Below are positions 1-12,148 of a stretch of DNA of 64,000 nt, one piece after another. The notes below the pieces were generated by a model, which saw nothing but the letters and a program-made list of their open reading frames with translations, made no database searches and was not told the origin of the DNA. Source of the DNA: Pyrus communis (taxonomy: Eukaryota > Streptophyta > Magnoliopsida > Rosales > Rosaceae); NCBI RefSeq assembly GCF_963583255.1, contig NC_084807.1, positions 21,663,572-21,727,571 of the forward strand, given 5' to 3'. The position numbers and the translations under genes are program-made. How positions within the stretch are numbered: the stretch's first letter is position 1; the number at the start of each line of letters is the position of its first letter.

Positions 1-998
1 TGTATCCACTCTCCGTGCAAACAGCTTGAACTCAACTCAGAAATTGCTTTGCTAGGAGACAGAGCTGGGGTTTTCATTTTATATTTATATACGTCCTCGT
101 AGTTATATGTATTTACGTCGAGGTCCTTAACAAGTTAATTTCATTACAATTTGATCTGCATCTTAATTGCTTTAAACGGCCTTGATTCCTTCAAGAAATC
201 AAACAAAAATAGCCATCATTATGACAACTTTAGTGTTGGGGATTAATTTGTTCGGCCACCAAATTAACATAATCATATGCAATGAGATAATTTGTTTGTT
301 TAATTCTGAATAAGCTGAGATTATGCATTTTTTATGTGGGATTATTTTAGATCATTTAAAATGAGGGCCTAAATCCAACCCAAGCAAAACTAATCTAAGT
401 CGAATCAATCTTATGAGTGTGCCTTTATAGTATGATATATAGTAAGGTCACATTGGGAATGTATAATATCGGTTATATCCAGTTGTTAACTAATCTCATG
501 TTTGGTCTAATCTGGGAGCATGATTCATAGTGAGATTTCAATTCTTCGATGTCAAAGTCGACGCACGATTTTGCTTTTTATGTTATGTCTAAATATATAA
601 CATTTAAGTAAAACTAGTTAATAATTTTTCGACGTGAGAATTATAAAATTTTAATTAATATGAATTCTAGATGTTAGTGCCAAATTGATTGTTTGGGAAA
701 TTGAAAATATGGACCCAATGCATTAAGATCAAGTGGAATTTCAGGTCAATTTATGAACAATGAAAGTTGGTGAGCTAACTAGCCTAACTTGCGGACTTTT
801 TTATATTACAGAACAATGTAGTAGACAAGTACCCTATATAAACTATATACATATTCTATATTGTTATTTTCTTGCTATATGTTTTCATTACTTTGCCAAG
901 AATGTTGCTATATATTACGATGCCATTAGCATAAATTTTTTTTTTTTTTGATAAAATTAGCATAAATTATGATGTTTCTAACTTGAGAAACGTTAATG

Positions 999-1141
999 AG
1001 ACTCTTTTAAAGTGAAACTCTCTATGAACTTTCTACCACTCATAGTTTAACGTTATTTCTTATGTTAATATTATAAAATATTATGCTAAAAATATTAAGC
1101 ATCAGAAAGTCCATGGAAAAACTTAAATTTTCAAAAAGTCT
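999..1141. repeat. MITE-like inverted-repeat element, copy 1
   Basis: The left end reads AGACTCTTTTAAAGTGAAAC and continues to a CTCTATGAACTTTCT box. The right end is an imperfect inverted copy ending in AAAAAGTCT. The core contains GTTTAACGTTA and a TTAATATTATAAAATATT stretch. Copy 2 at 2009-2152 shares both ends and the core, so this is a dispersed family. No clear target duplication was found. Confidence 0.5.
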
Positions 1142-2008
1142 AATTTCTCTTCTAACTTTAGTTTTCAACAATAAAAGTTTATAATTATTTTTCTTAAAGA
1201 TGTGACAGATATATATATAGGAAATTTTCATTGTGAGGTGCATGATTTTGGACATGTCGAGAAGGGGAAATGGCTTTAGTGACAAATGTGTACAGATACA
1301 AATTAATGCAAAATTCTTTTTTTTTTTTTCTTTTGAGAATTTGAAAAAGATATATTTTTGAGGTGTTAGATAATTATTTTGTTTTTAGTTTTTACTGAAA
1401 GTTGAACGGCTCCGATCATAAAATTTTATTTCATGAAGATATGTTATTCACAAAGGGATGAAATCTGTGCATTTCCATCGAAAAATGCAAATATTATCAT
1501 TTTCTTTACCCTAAGGACGTATAGTCAAAATAGAATTTAGAAGAATTTTAAAAGAATAAAATCCTACTGTTGTCGATTAGAATTTTATAAGACATTTTAA
1601 GAGCCCAAATCCACATGTAGTCAATATGATTTTAATGGACATTAAACAAGTGCATACATATCTAGGTGTATTAAAAATGTTGTGTAGATTTTGTGGAATT
1701 TCATTAAGTTGTGGATTCTATCTTTAATTTCTAGTCAAAAGCATTAAATACTTTGGTCCTTGTTTAGAAAAAACAACACAACACTTTTTAAAATGAAAAA
1801 AACTCAAATATAAAGATTAGTACAAAGGTTGCTAGCATCTCTATACTTGAATTAGCATTCCATTAATTTCAATCTTGGGTTATGTCATGTTCATTTGTAT
1901 TGATTACTAAACATGTTATAATGATTACATTCATATTCATCATTGGTCTAGTAATACTACGTTATGCATGAATGTTAAAAGCTATCTCAAGTTGAGAAGT
2001 CTCAGGAA

Positions 2009-2152
2009 ATTCTCTCAAAAATGGAACTCTTCATTGACTCTACGCCATCTAGCAGTTTAACGTTAATTTATATATTAATATTATAAAATATTGTGTCAAT
2101 ATGAAGGTTGCAGAAAGTTCATAGAGAGTTCTACTTTTGAAAGAGTCTTCTT
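2009..2152. repeat. MITE-like inverted-repeat element, copy 2
   Basis: It shares with copy 1 the core GTTTAACGTTA followed by TTAATATTATAAAATATT, and the terminal motifs: a TCAAAAATGGAACTC-type left end and GAGTTCTACTTTTGAAAGAG at the right. The ends are inverted relative to each other. It has no coding capacity. Confidence 0.5.
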
Positions 2153-2644
2153 AGGTTCGAATTAAATTAGGTTGCTTATTATGTAGTTTTGCCAAATTCC
2201 CTCTCCCTTTAATGTAAATACATCGATGTACTACAAAAAAAAAAACGGTTCTCCAAAATAGAAAAATGAAAAAACACTCTCTCTACATGGACCCAATTCC
2301 CAAAAGTGAAAATTGCAAATATCCCATATGATTAGGTTGTGTTTTTGTGTCCCTGTGTGTAGGAAAGGTCGAGATCTACCTCCTTGTGTCGGCAAGGCTA
2401 TAAATGATGTTTTGTCAAAATTTTAGTTGGAAAGGAGACCATTTGGTAGGTCACTTTCCAAAAGGCTCCCATGACTTCTCCATCTCCAGAACAAACCAAC
2501 CCCCAATTTCTCAACCCCAAAACAACCAGCACCATGATCAAACAACCCGATCAAGCAAAGACAACGAACAAGGCCTAAAACTGGTCTTGACTCACCCTTT
2601 TTGTTCTTTGAGAGTTTGCGGTTTTAGTTGCGTAGATAGAGCTC

Positions 2645-2713
2645 AGGGATAATCAGTCTCGAACTGATGACTTCCACGCATCAAGGTGACACTCTACTGC
2701 TGAGTTATATCCT
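2645..2713 (-). pseudogene. Degenerate plastid-type tRNA-Val (trnV-GAC-like), probable NUPT
   Basis: On the minus strand this stretch reads as a tRNA with a D arm (ATATAACTCAGCAGTAGAGT), a T arm containing CAGTTCGAGACTG, and a 3' end TTATCCCT. The layout matches the plastid inverted-repeat trnV-GAC as I remember it. One G is missing from the 5' acceptor strand, and the anticodon loop is altered (TTGATGC instead of a GAC-type loop). It is most likely a decayed plastid insertion, not a functional gene. Confidence 0.6.
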
Positions 2714-3115
2714 TTCTCTTGCCTTACCTTGCCTTGGCCCCCATCAAGAAATAGAACTGATTAATCCTAAGATTAATTTGAACAAAGAAGCAGATGAAGA
2801 AAGTGAGAGGCTTTGAAATTGCAGGGTGGAGCTTCCAAATGCCTTATTCAGTTGTTTGTCAAGTTCTCAGCAGTTTGTTTGTTACATATATTAAACAGAT
2901 TGTATATAATTCTTCTATTTATTTGATTCTTATTCCTAGAGGTTTTGATAAGTTATCCCTTGCCCATTTCATTGAGCTTAGTGTTCTACTTTAAGAATAA
3001 TAAACTTTTTGAGGCTTGATATTATGCTTAATCAGATGGATATGGTGGATGGTGATTCTTCTTTTTATTTTATTTTCATCCGATTCGATTATTGTGACTA
3101 ACTTGGCAATTTTTC

Positions 3116-3269
3116 ATATCTCATCCATATATGACATCAAAATATTTGCTGTGTAAGGATTAATCTTGTAAGGATGTTGTAACGCGAAGTTTATATCTCA
3201 TCCATATATGACATCAAAATATTTGCTTTGTAAAGATTAATCTTGTAAGGATGCTGTAATGCGGAGTTC
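3116..3269. repeat. Two-copy tandem duplication, 77-bp period
   Basis: The segment beginning ATATCTCATCCATATATGAC occurs at 3116 and again at 3193. Both copies continue through TCTTGTAAGGATG and differ at only a few bases. It is non-coding. Confidence 0.75.
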
Positions 3270-4860
3270 TGATGAAAAAAATGAATGAGTTATTTGCTTT
3301 TTGGTGGTCGATTCAAGTGAATTCTTTTTTCAGAAAATTTATTCATGCATTGTTACGTGAAGTTCTGAATAAGCAAAAATTATGAGTTTTTTGTATTCAG
3401 GTGGATCAATTCAAGCGAATTTGTTTGAAAAAATTATTCACTCATCGATAATTTTTATGGTATTTTCCTCCTATTCAAGATGACGATTTTAGGGTTTAAC
3501 GGTTGAATTTAAGATGTACTATTTGGATTATCAATGTAATCAGCAGAAGCATAAAACAATGAAGTTCTTTTTTCGCTTACCTAAAAAAAAAAACCTATTT
3601 TAATTCGTAATTATAAGACCAATAACAATGTAATAATATAATATCGAACTTAACCTATTTCATATGACAGTGTGGTGGTTAGAGAGAGACTGAAATATCT
3701 CAGTGAGTTTCTGTGGGACCTCGAAAAGATGGATTGTCATGAAGCCACTAGCTGATCAATTTTTTTTTTTTAAAAGAAACAATATTGACCTATTTAAATT
3801 TGTAATTCTGATATAAATAATAATGTAATACAACAGTATTGAACACAACAATAAATGCCAAAACTTTTTTATTACACTATAGATATGAGTTCTCTTATAT
3901 TTGGATAATGATAGAGTGCACACTACCTCATTAAATCTCTTCTTATCACCAACATATAATTTGCATGTGCACACCACCTTATTCAAATTTAAATCTCTTT
4001 TTATCACCAACATATAAATAAATAAAGATCATACCGATTCAATTTTCGCTAAGATAGCAAAGTCAACGAAATACTCAACATTTAAACGCCAACGTCATCG
4101 GACTCAAAACGTGACACGACAGCGCCGGTATTTGAAATTTTCATAAGGGTAAATCCGTCATTTTACTCTAGAAAAATACAGCGGGCAACCACCACCTTTT
4201 TTCTTCCGTAAATAAGGCTCCGAAACCAGGGGCGTTTTCGGCAAGACGCTGAAAACACAGGCGGGGGCCAAAGTGAAAAAGAAAAGTTTGATTGATGAAA
4301 TAAAAATAATAAAAAGATTTCCTAATTTAAAAAAAAATTAAATACCCCGGACGCGAAAGGAGATTGAAATCGAGTTTAATAGGGATTTTGAGATCCGGAT
4401 GCCAGTCTCTCTCTCTCTCAAGGCTCGCTTTGTCCCTTATCGGCTGCTCACGGTTCTCACTTTCTCGCTCCACAGGCAGATTTTCTCTAAGCAGCAACAC
4501 AGAAGAAAGAAAGTGGAAGAAGGGCAGCCAAAACGACGACGGATAAGGTAGCAGCAGCAAACCCTAGCAGCGCTCTCGTCTTCCGTGGCTCAGTAAACTC
4601 CCCCCCCCCCCCGCGCTTTGTCCCCTTCTCGATCTGGCTTCGAAACTCTAGGGCGGCACTCAACGGCGGAGGCTCGTGTGGGTGTTTTGTGCGGAAAGCC
4701 CTAGATTCAGTGCGGTAGGGAGGGATTAGGGAGGTGTGCGGTGTGGTGTTTTTTTGAGGGCAGCGAAAGGCGGAGACTTTGGCGGGCGGGCGTGCGGCCG
4801 AGGGAGATCTTGGTGGTGGTGTTTGGGGTTTAGAAATTAGGGTTGGAAGGTGTGTCTGCC
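3270..4860. other. Intergenic DNA, promoter and 5' UTR side of the PWR-like gene
   Basis: AT-rich DNA up to about 4050 gives way to GC-richer sequence. From about 4390 there are CT-rich stretches (CTCTCTCTCTC at 4408), AAACCCTAG at 4559, and a run of 13 C at 4600-4612. These are typical of a plant promoter and 5' UTR, but I cannot place the transcription start. ORFs called here begin at non-ATG codons and are not supported. Confidence 0.4.
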
Positions 4861-4861
4861 C

Positions 4862-4882
4862 ATGCGATTGGGTTGTTTTTGA
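4862..4882 (+). promoter_or_regulatory. Six-codon uORF abutting the PWR-like start codon
   Basis: The ATG at 4862 opens MRLGCF and stops with TGA at 4880-4882. That stop overlaps the A of the main ATG at 4882 (TGATG). Such a layout can couple termination to re-initiation. The uORF is visible in the sequence; a regulatory effect is inference. Confidence 0.45.
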
Positions 4883-7800
4883 TGCCGCCAGAACCATTGC
4901 CTTGGGATCGGAAAGACTTCTTCAAGGAGAGGAAGCACGAGAGGTCGGAGTCCCTTGGCTCTGCGGCACGATGGAGGGACTCGCCCCATCATGCACCTCG
5001 CGACTTCAATCGTTGGGCTTCCAGCGATTTTCGCAGACCGCCAGGTATTTGTGTGTTCTTTGTATTCAATAATCTCCCTTTTTGCCTTTGTTTCTCTTCT
5101 GTATATCTAGGATTAAAATTATTGGCACCAGATATATGCACACACAAATTGCATTAATTTGATGTTCTAGGATTGTAGAATCGCTTTCTTGAGGGGGTGG
5201 GTTTGTTAGAACAAAAACAATGATATGGGGATGGGGTTGCAAATTACTTAATCTTTAGCAGCATGTTCTTTCCATCAGTAAGCGGTTTCGGGTGTTTTTC
5301 TTATGTTACAACTCGGTTAATTTCGTAGTTCTTTTTACAAGTATTGTTTAGATCTGCGAAACTTGGAGATCTGCCAATGGCAATATGTATTTTTTCTTTG
5401 ATTTTTTTGAAATATGGTTATTGCTTTTTTTTTGGTACTGTTTGAAGATATACTTTGCTTGAGTGAATTATTTATCTTTGCCTTTCCGTTTAAATATTTT
5501 CTGAAGGTCATGGTAAGCAGGGTGGTTGGCACGTGTTCTCCGATGATTCTGGTCATGGGTATGGATCGTCTCGGTCAGGCGATAAGATGGTGGAGGATGA
5601 GAGCTTCCAGTCATCATTTTCACGCGGAGATGGAAGGTATGGTAGGAACAATAGGGATAATAGAGGGCCACCTTATAGCCAGAGGGAAAGTAAAGGCTAT
5701 TCTTGGGAAACCAGAAGTGGGTCTCCAAACATGCCTGGGAGGCCAAGTCGTGTGAATAATGAACAGAGGTCGCAGGATGATATGCTGACATACTCATCTC
5801 ATCAACAGACTGACTTTGGAAGCGCATGGGATCAGATTCAATTGAAAGACCAGCTTGATAAAATGGGTGGTTCCACTGGTTTAGGCGCTGGCCAGAAATG
5901 TGAGAGAGAGAACTCATTGGTCTCAATTGATTGGAAGCCTCTCAAATGGACGCGCTCTGGAAGCATGTCTTCTCGGGGTTCGGGTTTCAGCCATTCAAGT
6001 AGCTCAAAGAGCATGGGGCCCATTGATTCCAATGAAGCAAAGGTTGAGTCACAGCCGAAAACAGCCACTCCAGTGCAGTCTCCTTCGGGAGAAGCTACTA
6101 ATTGTGTAACATCTGCTGCACCTTTAGAGGAAACAACTTCTAGGAAGAAGCCGCGCCTTGGATGGGGCGAGGGTTTGGCAAAGTATGAGAAAAAGAAAGT
6201 CGACGTCCCTGATGGTACCATGAACAAAGATGCGGCTGTCTGTTCTGTTGGCAACACTGAACAAGCCCATTCTCTGAGTTCAAGCTTGCCTGATAAAAGC
6301 CCCCGAGTTACAGCTTTCTCAGATTGTGCATCTCCTGCAACTCCATCCTCTGTTGCTTGCAGTTCTTCTCCAGGTCTGTTGTTGCATCGTTACATTCTCA
6401 TTACGTGTTAACCCTATTTAAGTTTGTGACCTTACTTGGAAGTGGATTTTGACAAGATTTGTGTTTTTAAATATGTAGTGTCATGTTGACATTATTGTTT
6501 ATTTCTGAATGCAAGTCTAGTACCATTTAGTATGAGATTTAGATGATTTAGCTAGAAAGTTGGGCGGTGAATCCTCACATATGAACATAGTAGATGAAGC
6601 TTATCATTATAAACCTTTTCATTAACGGAATTGGTAGGGCTTGGGGTAGAAAATTGGAAAGTGTAGATTTAAATACTTTGGAAATTTTATAGATTTAAAT
6701 ACTTTTACTCACTAAATAGTTATACTAAATATTTTGAACTCGTAGTTTTTCAGAGAATTACATTACGTATTTTTCTGTTGAAAAGTTATGTGCTGGCTTG
6801 CCATGTTTATTTGTTCCGTACTGTTATATTTCTCTCTACCTTAATCACATGTTCTATGCACAGAATTTTTTGTGATTATAGTTACCCATGTTGTTACAGG
6901 TGTGGAGGAGAAATCATTTTGCAAGGCAGTTAATGTTGAGAACGATACTAGAAACTCTTGTGGTTCCCCAGGTCCTATGTATCAGAGTCATCACGAGGGA
7001 TTCTCATTCCAATTGGAAAAGTTGGATGGTAATTCTATAGTTAACTTGGACTCATCAATACTTGAATTGCTTCAGTCTGATGATCCAAGTTCAGTGGATT
7101 CTAGTATCCCGAGGCCGACTGCACTGAACAAGTTGCTTATATGGAAAGGTGAAATTTCAAAGGTATTGGAGGTAACTGAGTCAGAAATTGATTCACTCGA
7201 AAACGAACTTAAGGCACTGAAATCTGATTCTGGGGGCAGCTGCCCCCGTCCAGCAACTTCTAGTTCTTTGCCTGTGGAGGAGAAGGATAAATCTTGCAAA
7301 GAACAGGTCACAAATTTGACCACTCGCCTTTCTCCATTGCAAATTCATTCTTCTGGGGACACTGATTTGCAGATGTGTGTTGATAATGGTGACCAGGTAG
7401 AATTTTGCGGTATTGTTAAGGATGAGGATATCGATAGTCCTGGAACAGCGACATCGAAATTTGTTGAATCATTACCTTTGGTTTCATCTGATATGACGAA
7501 TAAAACTGGTGGTTCTGAGGATCGGGATCCAATCCAGACAACCAAAGGAGAAGAGACGTGCTTAGTGCCCAGCAGATATGCAGAAAAGACTGACCCATCT
7601 ACTTGTGGTAATAGTAGCATGCTTTTGGATAGTGAGGTTGTTGCACTGGACTCTGGTGTAGTAGATAAGTTATGTGATTCTATATTTTCTGCCAATAAAA
7701 TATTTGCAAGTAGAGCATCTGACATATTTAGTAAGCTGTTACCAAAAGAGCATATTTCTGGAGTTAGTGTTTCCTCATCCTGGAAGAATGATTCATTGAT

Positions 7801-10800
7801 CAAAGAGAAGTTTGCCAAAAGGAAGCGACGTTTAAGGTTTATGGAGAGAGTTATAACCTTAAAATTTAAAGCCTTTCAACACCTGTGGAAGGAAGACATG
7901 AGTGTGCTTTCCATGCGAAAATATCGTCCAAAATCTCACAAAAAATTTGAGTTAAGCTTGCGAGCGACTAATAATGGACATCAGAAGCATCGCTCTTCAA
8001 TTCGATCGCGATTTTCTACACCTGGTAAGAAATTCTATCTGCTTTTTCTGTTTGTCTTTCATGAGATTGGAAGAAAGTGATTGGTTTTATAAGCATGCTG
8101 ATATTCTCATATCTAAATAAGAAAAACTAAGTAAAACAGTTTTCATGATGGATAAGGTTGTGACGTGGCTCGACTTTTTTTTTACAGACTTATTTCTTGT
8201 TTTATGTTTTCTGGTGCTTCTTGTGGCATTTGATTGTTTGAACATGGTTATAAATTTTTTCTTATGCATGAGGAACTTTTTGTACACAGTTTCTAGTGAA
8301 AATAAGGAAGGAGGGCAGGATGTCTCTTTTAGTATCTTGGAGTGCGAATAAGTTAATATCAATTGCCCTTGAATCTAAACTGTTTTTTGTGATTTTTTTT
8401 GCCTTTTCTAATGGTAATCAATATTTGTCTTTTCAGTAAGTTAGCAATTAACTTGTTCTGATTGATGCACCATGCTTGCCTATGAGGCGCTCATGCTGAC
8501 TCTGGTGCTACGGCTTTCATTATCTTTCCCTGTGTATTAGTAGTGACTACATGGATGTGTTAGCGGTAGTGGTCACTTGTAGTTGTTTCGTTGCATGCTT
8601 TAGATAACTACTCTCATTGATTATTTTATATTTGATCAACTATAGAAGTCTTATGTGTAAATCTTTGAAAACAAATACATCTACTTTTGTGTTTTGGTGA
8701 ATCATGTTTTAATCACAAGTTTTTAATGATTTTTTTTCAGCAGGAAGTCTGAGCGTGGTTCCTACTACAGAGATTATTAATTTCACTAACAAGTTGCTGT
8801 CAGATTCCCAAGTAAAGCCATACAGGAACTCATTGAAGATGCCAGCCTTAATCTTGGACAAGGAGGAGAAGTTGGCGACAAGATTTGTTTCTAGTAATGG
8901 TTTAGTTGAAGATCCCTGTGCTGTTGAGAAGGAAAGGGCTTTGATGAACCCATGGACGCCAGAAGAGAAAGAGCTTTTCATCCAAAAGCTAACCACCTAC
9001 GGGAAGGATTTCAGAAAAATTGCTTCCTTTCTTGATCACAAGACGACTGCTGACTGTGTCGAGTTTTACTACAAACACCACAAGTCTGATTGCTTTGTGA
9101 AAACAAAGAAGAAGCCTGATATGGCTAAGCAAGGAAAGTCTTCGGCTAATACCTACTTAATTTCAGATGGGAAAAAATGGAATCGTGAGATGGATGCTGC
9201 TTCCCTTGATATTTTGGGTGCTGCATCAGCAATTGCAGCTCATGCTGATGGTGATACAAGAAATCGACAAACGTATTCGAGGAGGTTAATTTTGGAAGGG
9301 TACAGGAATACTAATACGTCTCGTGGTGAGGATACCACTGTTGAAAGGTCTTGCAGTCTTGATACTATTGGCAATGAAAGAGAAACAGCTGCTGCTGACG
9401 TTTTAGCAGGTATATGTGGCTCAATGTCATCTGAGGCGGTGAGTTCTTGCATCACTAGTTCCATTGATCCTGGTGAGTCTTATCTGGAATGGAAGTGCCA
9501 GAAAGGGGATTCGGTAGTAAGGCGACCTTTGACACCTGATGTTATGCAGAATGTGGATGATGAGACTTGCTCAGATGAAAGTTGTGGAGAAATGGATCCT
9601 TCTGACTGGACAGACGAGGAGAAGTCTAGATTTATTCAGGCAGTGTCTTCCTATGGAAAGGATTTTGATATGATCTCACGGTGCATTAGATCGAGGTCTC
9701 AGCAGCAATGCAAGGTTTTCTTTAGCAAGGCTCGGAAGTGCCTTGGGCTTGATTTGGTACATCCTGGGCCCGGAAATGGAACATCTGTTGGTGATGATGC
9801 TAATGGAGGTGGGAGTGACGCTGAAGATGCCTGTGTTCTGGAAACTGGTTCAGGTATTTCCAGTGACAAGTCGGGATGTAACATGAACGAGGATGTGCCG
9901 CTGTCTGTCACAAACATGAATGACGATGAAGCTGATCCTGCGGAGACCATGAAATTGCAAACAAGCCCACCCAGACCGGAGGAAAACAATGTGATGGGAG
10001 AAGTAGATCATGGAGATGGTAAGCCTCTCAAATCTCTGGCTTCTGATGCATTCCAGGCGGTGGATAAGCCTAAGCTAGTTTTTGACGGCGACACTGATAT
10101 CATGGAATCCAATGCTATGGGAGTTAATGCAACTGAAGACAAAATATTGGTTGCAGAATCACGACCTGTTGGTGAGGGAATCAACTCTGACCCACCTAAT
10201 CCTGAATGTATGGTTGGGGAAAAATTGGTCGGTCAAATTTCTTCTGATCGATTTGGAAAGAAACTGGAGGGGGGAGATGAAAGAAGCAATAGAGATCCAA
10301 GTGGATGCTGCTTACCAGCCTCAGCACACAATTCATGTGGCAATACTTCTGATGTGGCCGCTGATGGTTCTTGTTCAGCTCCCGGCCTTAACCCTGAGTG
10401 CCCACATCAAGTTTCTGTTGAGCTGAATTCTGTGCAAAAGCCTTCTGTCATCTCGTTGCCACATGAGAATGCTCCTGCTACTGCAGTTTCTGTGCCACAA
10501 GATTCTGCTGTCATTGAATGCGAGAAATCCCTTAGCCAAGATAGGATGTCATCAACCCTGGATCTGCGGGAGGGATCTGTTGGTAGAGATGAGAGTCGCA
10601 AGCACTTGTCAGGTCTTCCAGTACATGCAAACGTCGAAGCTTTGCAAGTTCTCAGAGGCTATCCATTGCAAATGGTACCCAAGAAAGAGACGAATGGGGA
10701 TGTAAGTTGTGGTAATTTATCTGAAGTTAAGCCAGACAGAAATATCAATGGGCATTATATGACACAAGATGGCTTCCTTCACTTTGGGAATTCCAAGCCC

Positions 10801-11694
10801 CAATGTTCTCAGGTTGATTGTCCTCCTGTGCCCCTAAAGGTAGAACAACCCGGTGACGCACGAAAAGCCCATTCATGGAGTTCTTCAGATTCGGATAAAC
10901 CAAGCAGGAATGGTGATGTGAAACTTTTTGGTAAGATACTCAGCAACCCGTCATCTTCGTCCAAGCCAAATGGCAGCATCCATGAGAATGAAGAAGAGGG
11001 AGCTCATAACCAAAAGTTCAGCAACAAGTCGTCTAACTTAAATCTCACAGGGCATCACAGTGCTGACGGGAGTTCTCCCCTCCTGAAGTTTGATTGTAGT
11101 AGTTATCTGGGCCTTGAGAATGTTCCCAGTAGGAGTTACGGCGGGTTTTGGGAAGGGAATAAAGTGCAAGCCGGTTATTCATCGTTTTCTGACTCAGCTA
11201 TCTTGCTGGCCAAGTACCCTGCAGCGTTTAGCAATTTTCCTACTTCCTCTTCCCAAATGGAACAGCAACCACTGCAGGCAGTTGTGAAGACCAGCGATCG
11301 GAGTATGAATGGCATATCAGTTTTTCGTGGCGAGGAGATCAATGGTAGCAATGGAGTTGCTGATTATCCTGTGTTTAGTAGAGGCCAGGACGGTGGTAAC
11401 AAAGTTCAGCCATTTACAGTAGATGTGAAGCAGCAGCGGCAAGACGTGTTTGACATTCCAAAACGAAATGGGTTTGATGCAATTTCGAGCATACAGCAGC
11501 AAGGAAGGGGGAGTGTTGGGATGAATGTAGTAGGGAGGGGAGGGATCCTCGTAGGGGGTCCGTGTACGGTATCAGATCCCGTGGCTGCCATTAGAATGCA
11601 CTACGCAAAAACCGAACAGTACGGGGGGCAGGCCGGGAGCATATTCCGGAAGGAAGAGTCGTGGAGAGGAGGGAAGGGGGATATAGGCAGGTAG
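4882..11694 (+). CDS. PWR: POWERDRESS/NCoR-like nuclear protein with two SANT/Myb domains
   Basis: Four coding exons, 4882-5044, 5507-6373, 6900-8024 and 8741-11694, give 1702 residues in one open frame. The start MPPEPLPWDRKDFF is the family's usual N terminus. Exon 2 has the conserved box PRLGWGEGLAKYEKKK. Exon 3 has a short coiled coil (near LLIWKGEISKV) and a basic stretch FAKRKRRLRFMERV. SANT1 lies at about residues 788-835 (PWTPEEKELF) and SANT2 at about 1006-1052 (DWTDEEKSRF). The C-terminal third is low-complexity and polar. In Arabidopsis, PWR acts in the nucleus with histone deacetylase HDA9; I infer a similar chromatin co-repressor role. Exon 4 can start at 8741 or 8744 (CAGCAG). 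The 3' end faces PUS5. Confidence 0.9.
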
Positions 11695-12148
11695 TAGATG
11701 GTTGCAGAGGGGGCCTGGCCGGCGGCGCTCCCTCAGCGGCAAATTGTTTATTTGCTGCGCCCTGTATAATAGTTTTTGGTTGGTGTTGGTCTAGTGCAGT
11801 CAGTGACGTGATAGGGCAAAAATGGACTCTTCAAAAGTCCCCGTCGTTTTTTTTGGTTGGGTAAAATGCTTTTGTTATTTAAATTTGTTAGGTGCTTGTA
11901 ATATTGCAGGAGCAGCTTTGTATTTTGTTGTATTTTAATTTTTATGGGAAAATACAAAAATAAACTGCAAAATTTGGGAAGCTCTGGATCCCTGATCTGT
12001 TCTGACGTCGTTTTGTCTCGTGGTAACTTCTAGTTCTGGTAAAACTCTTGTTTGCTTTGGCATTGATCAAGGTAAAAGTAAAACTCTAAGGAAATACATT
12101 TGGAATTGGAAGTAACTTCTTAGTTCTTAGTCCCTTGATCGACCGATA
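11695..12148. other. Convergent 3' spacer between the PWR-like gene and PUS5
   Basis: This is 454 bp between two stop codons on opposite strands, so it holds both 3' UTRs and polyadenylation regions. AATTTGTTAGGTGCTTGTAA and TGTATTTTGTTG near 11880-11935 are plausible poly(A) context. There is no gene. Confidence 0.5.

Larger units (their letters stand above)
1..2400. other. AT-rich intergenic DNA
   Basis: No coding sequence can be supported here. The 63- and 81-residue ORFs near 760-951 (+) and 1040-1285 (-) are low-complexity chance frames. The stretch holds two copies of a short inverted-repeat element, listed separately, and otherwise AT-rich DNA. Confidence 0.6.

Noticed and set aside
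2645..2713. Functional tRNA gene
   Set aside because: The acceptor stem lacks a base and the anticodon loop is altered.
4487..4897. 136-residue minus-strand ORF over the PWR-like 5' UTR
   Set aside because: Low-complexity Pro/Ser composition, antisense to a well-supported 5' leader and first exon; no homology recognised.
5468..6257. Minus-strand ORFs of 139 and 152 residues
   Set aside because: Antisense shadows of PWR-like exon 2.
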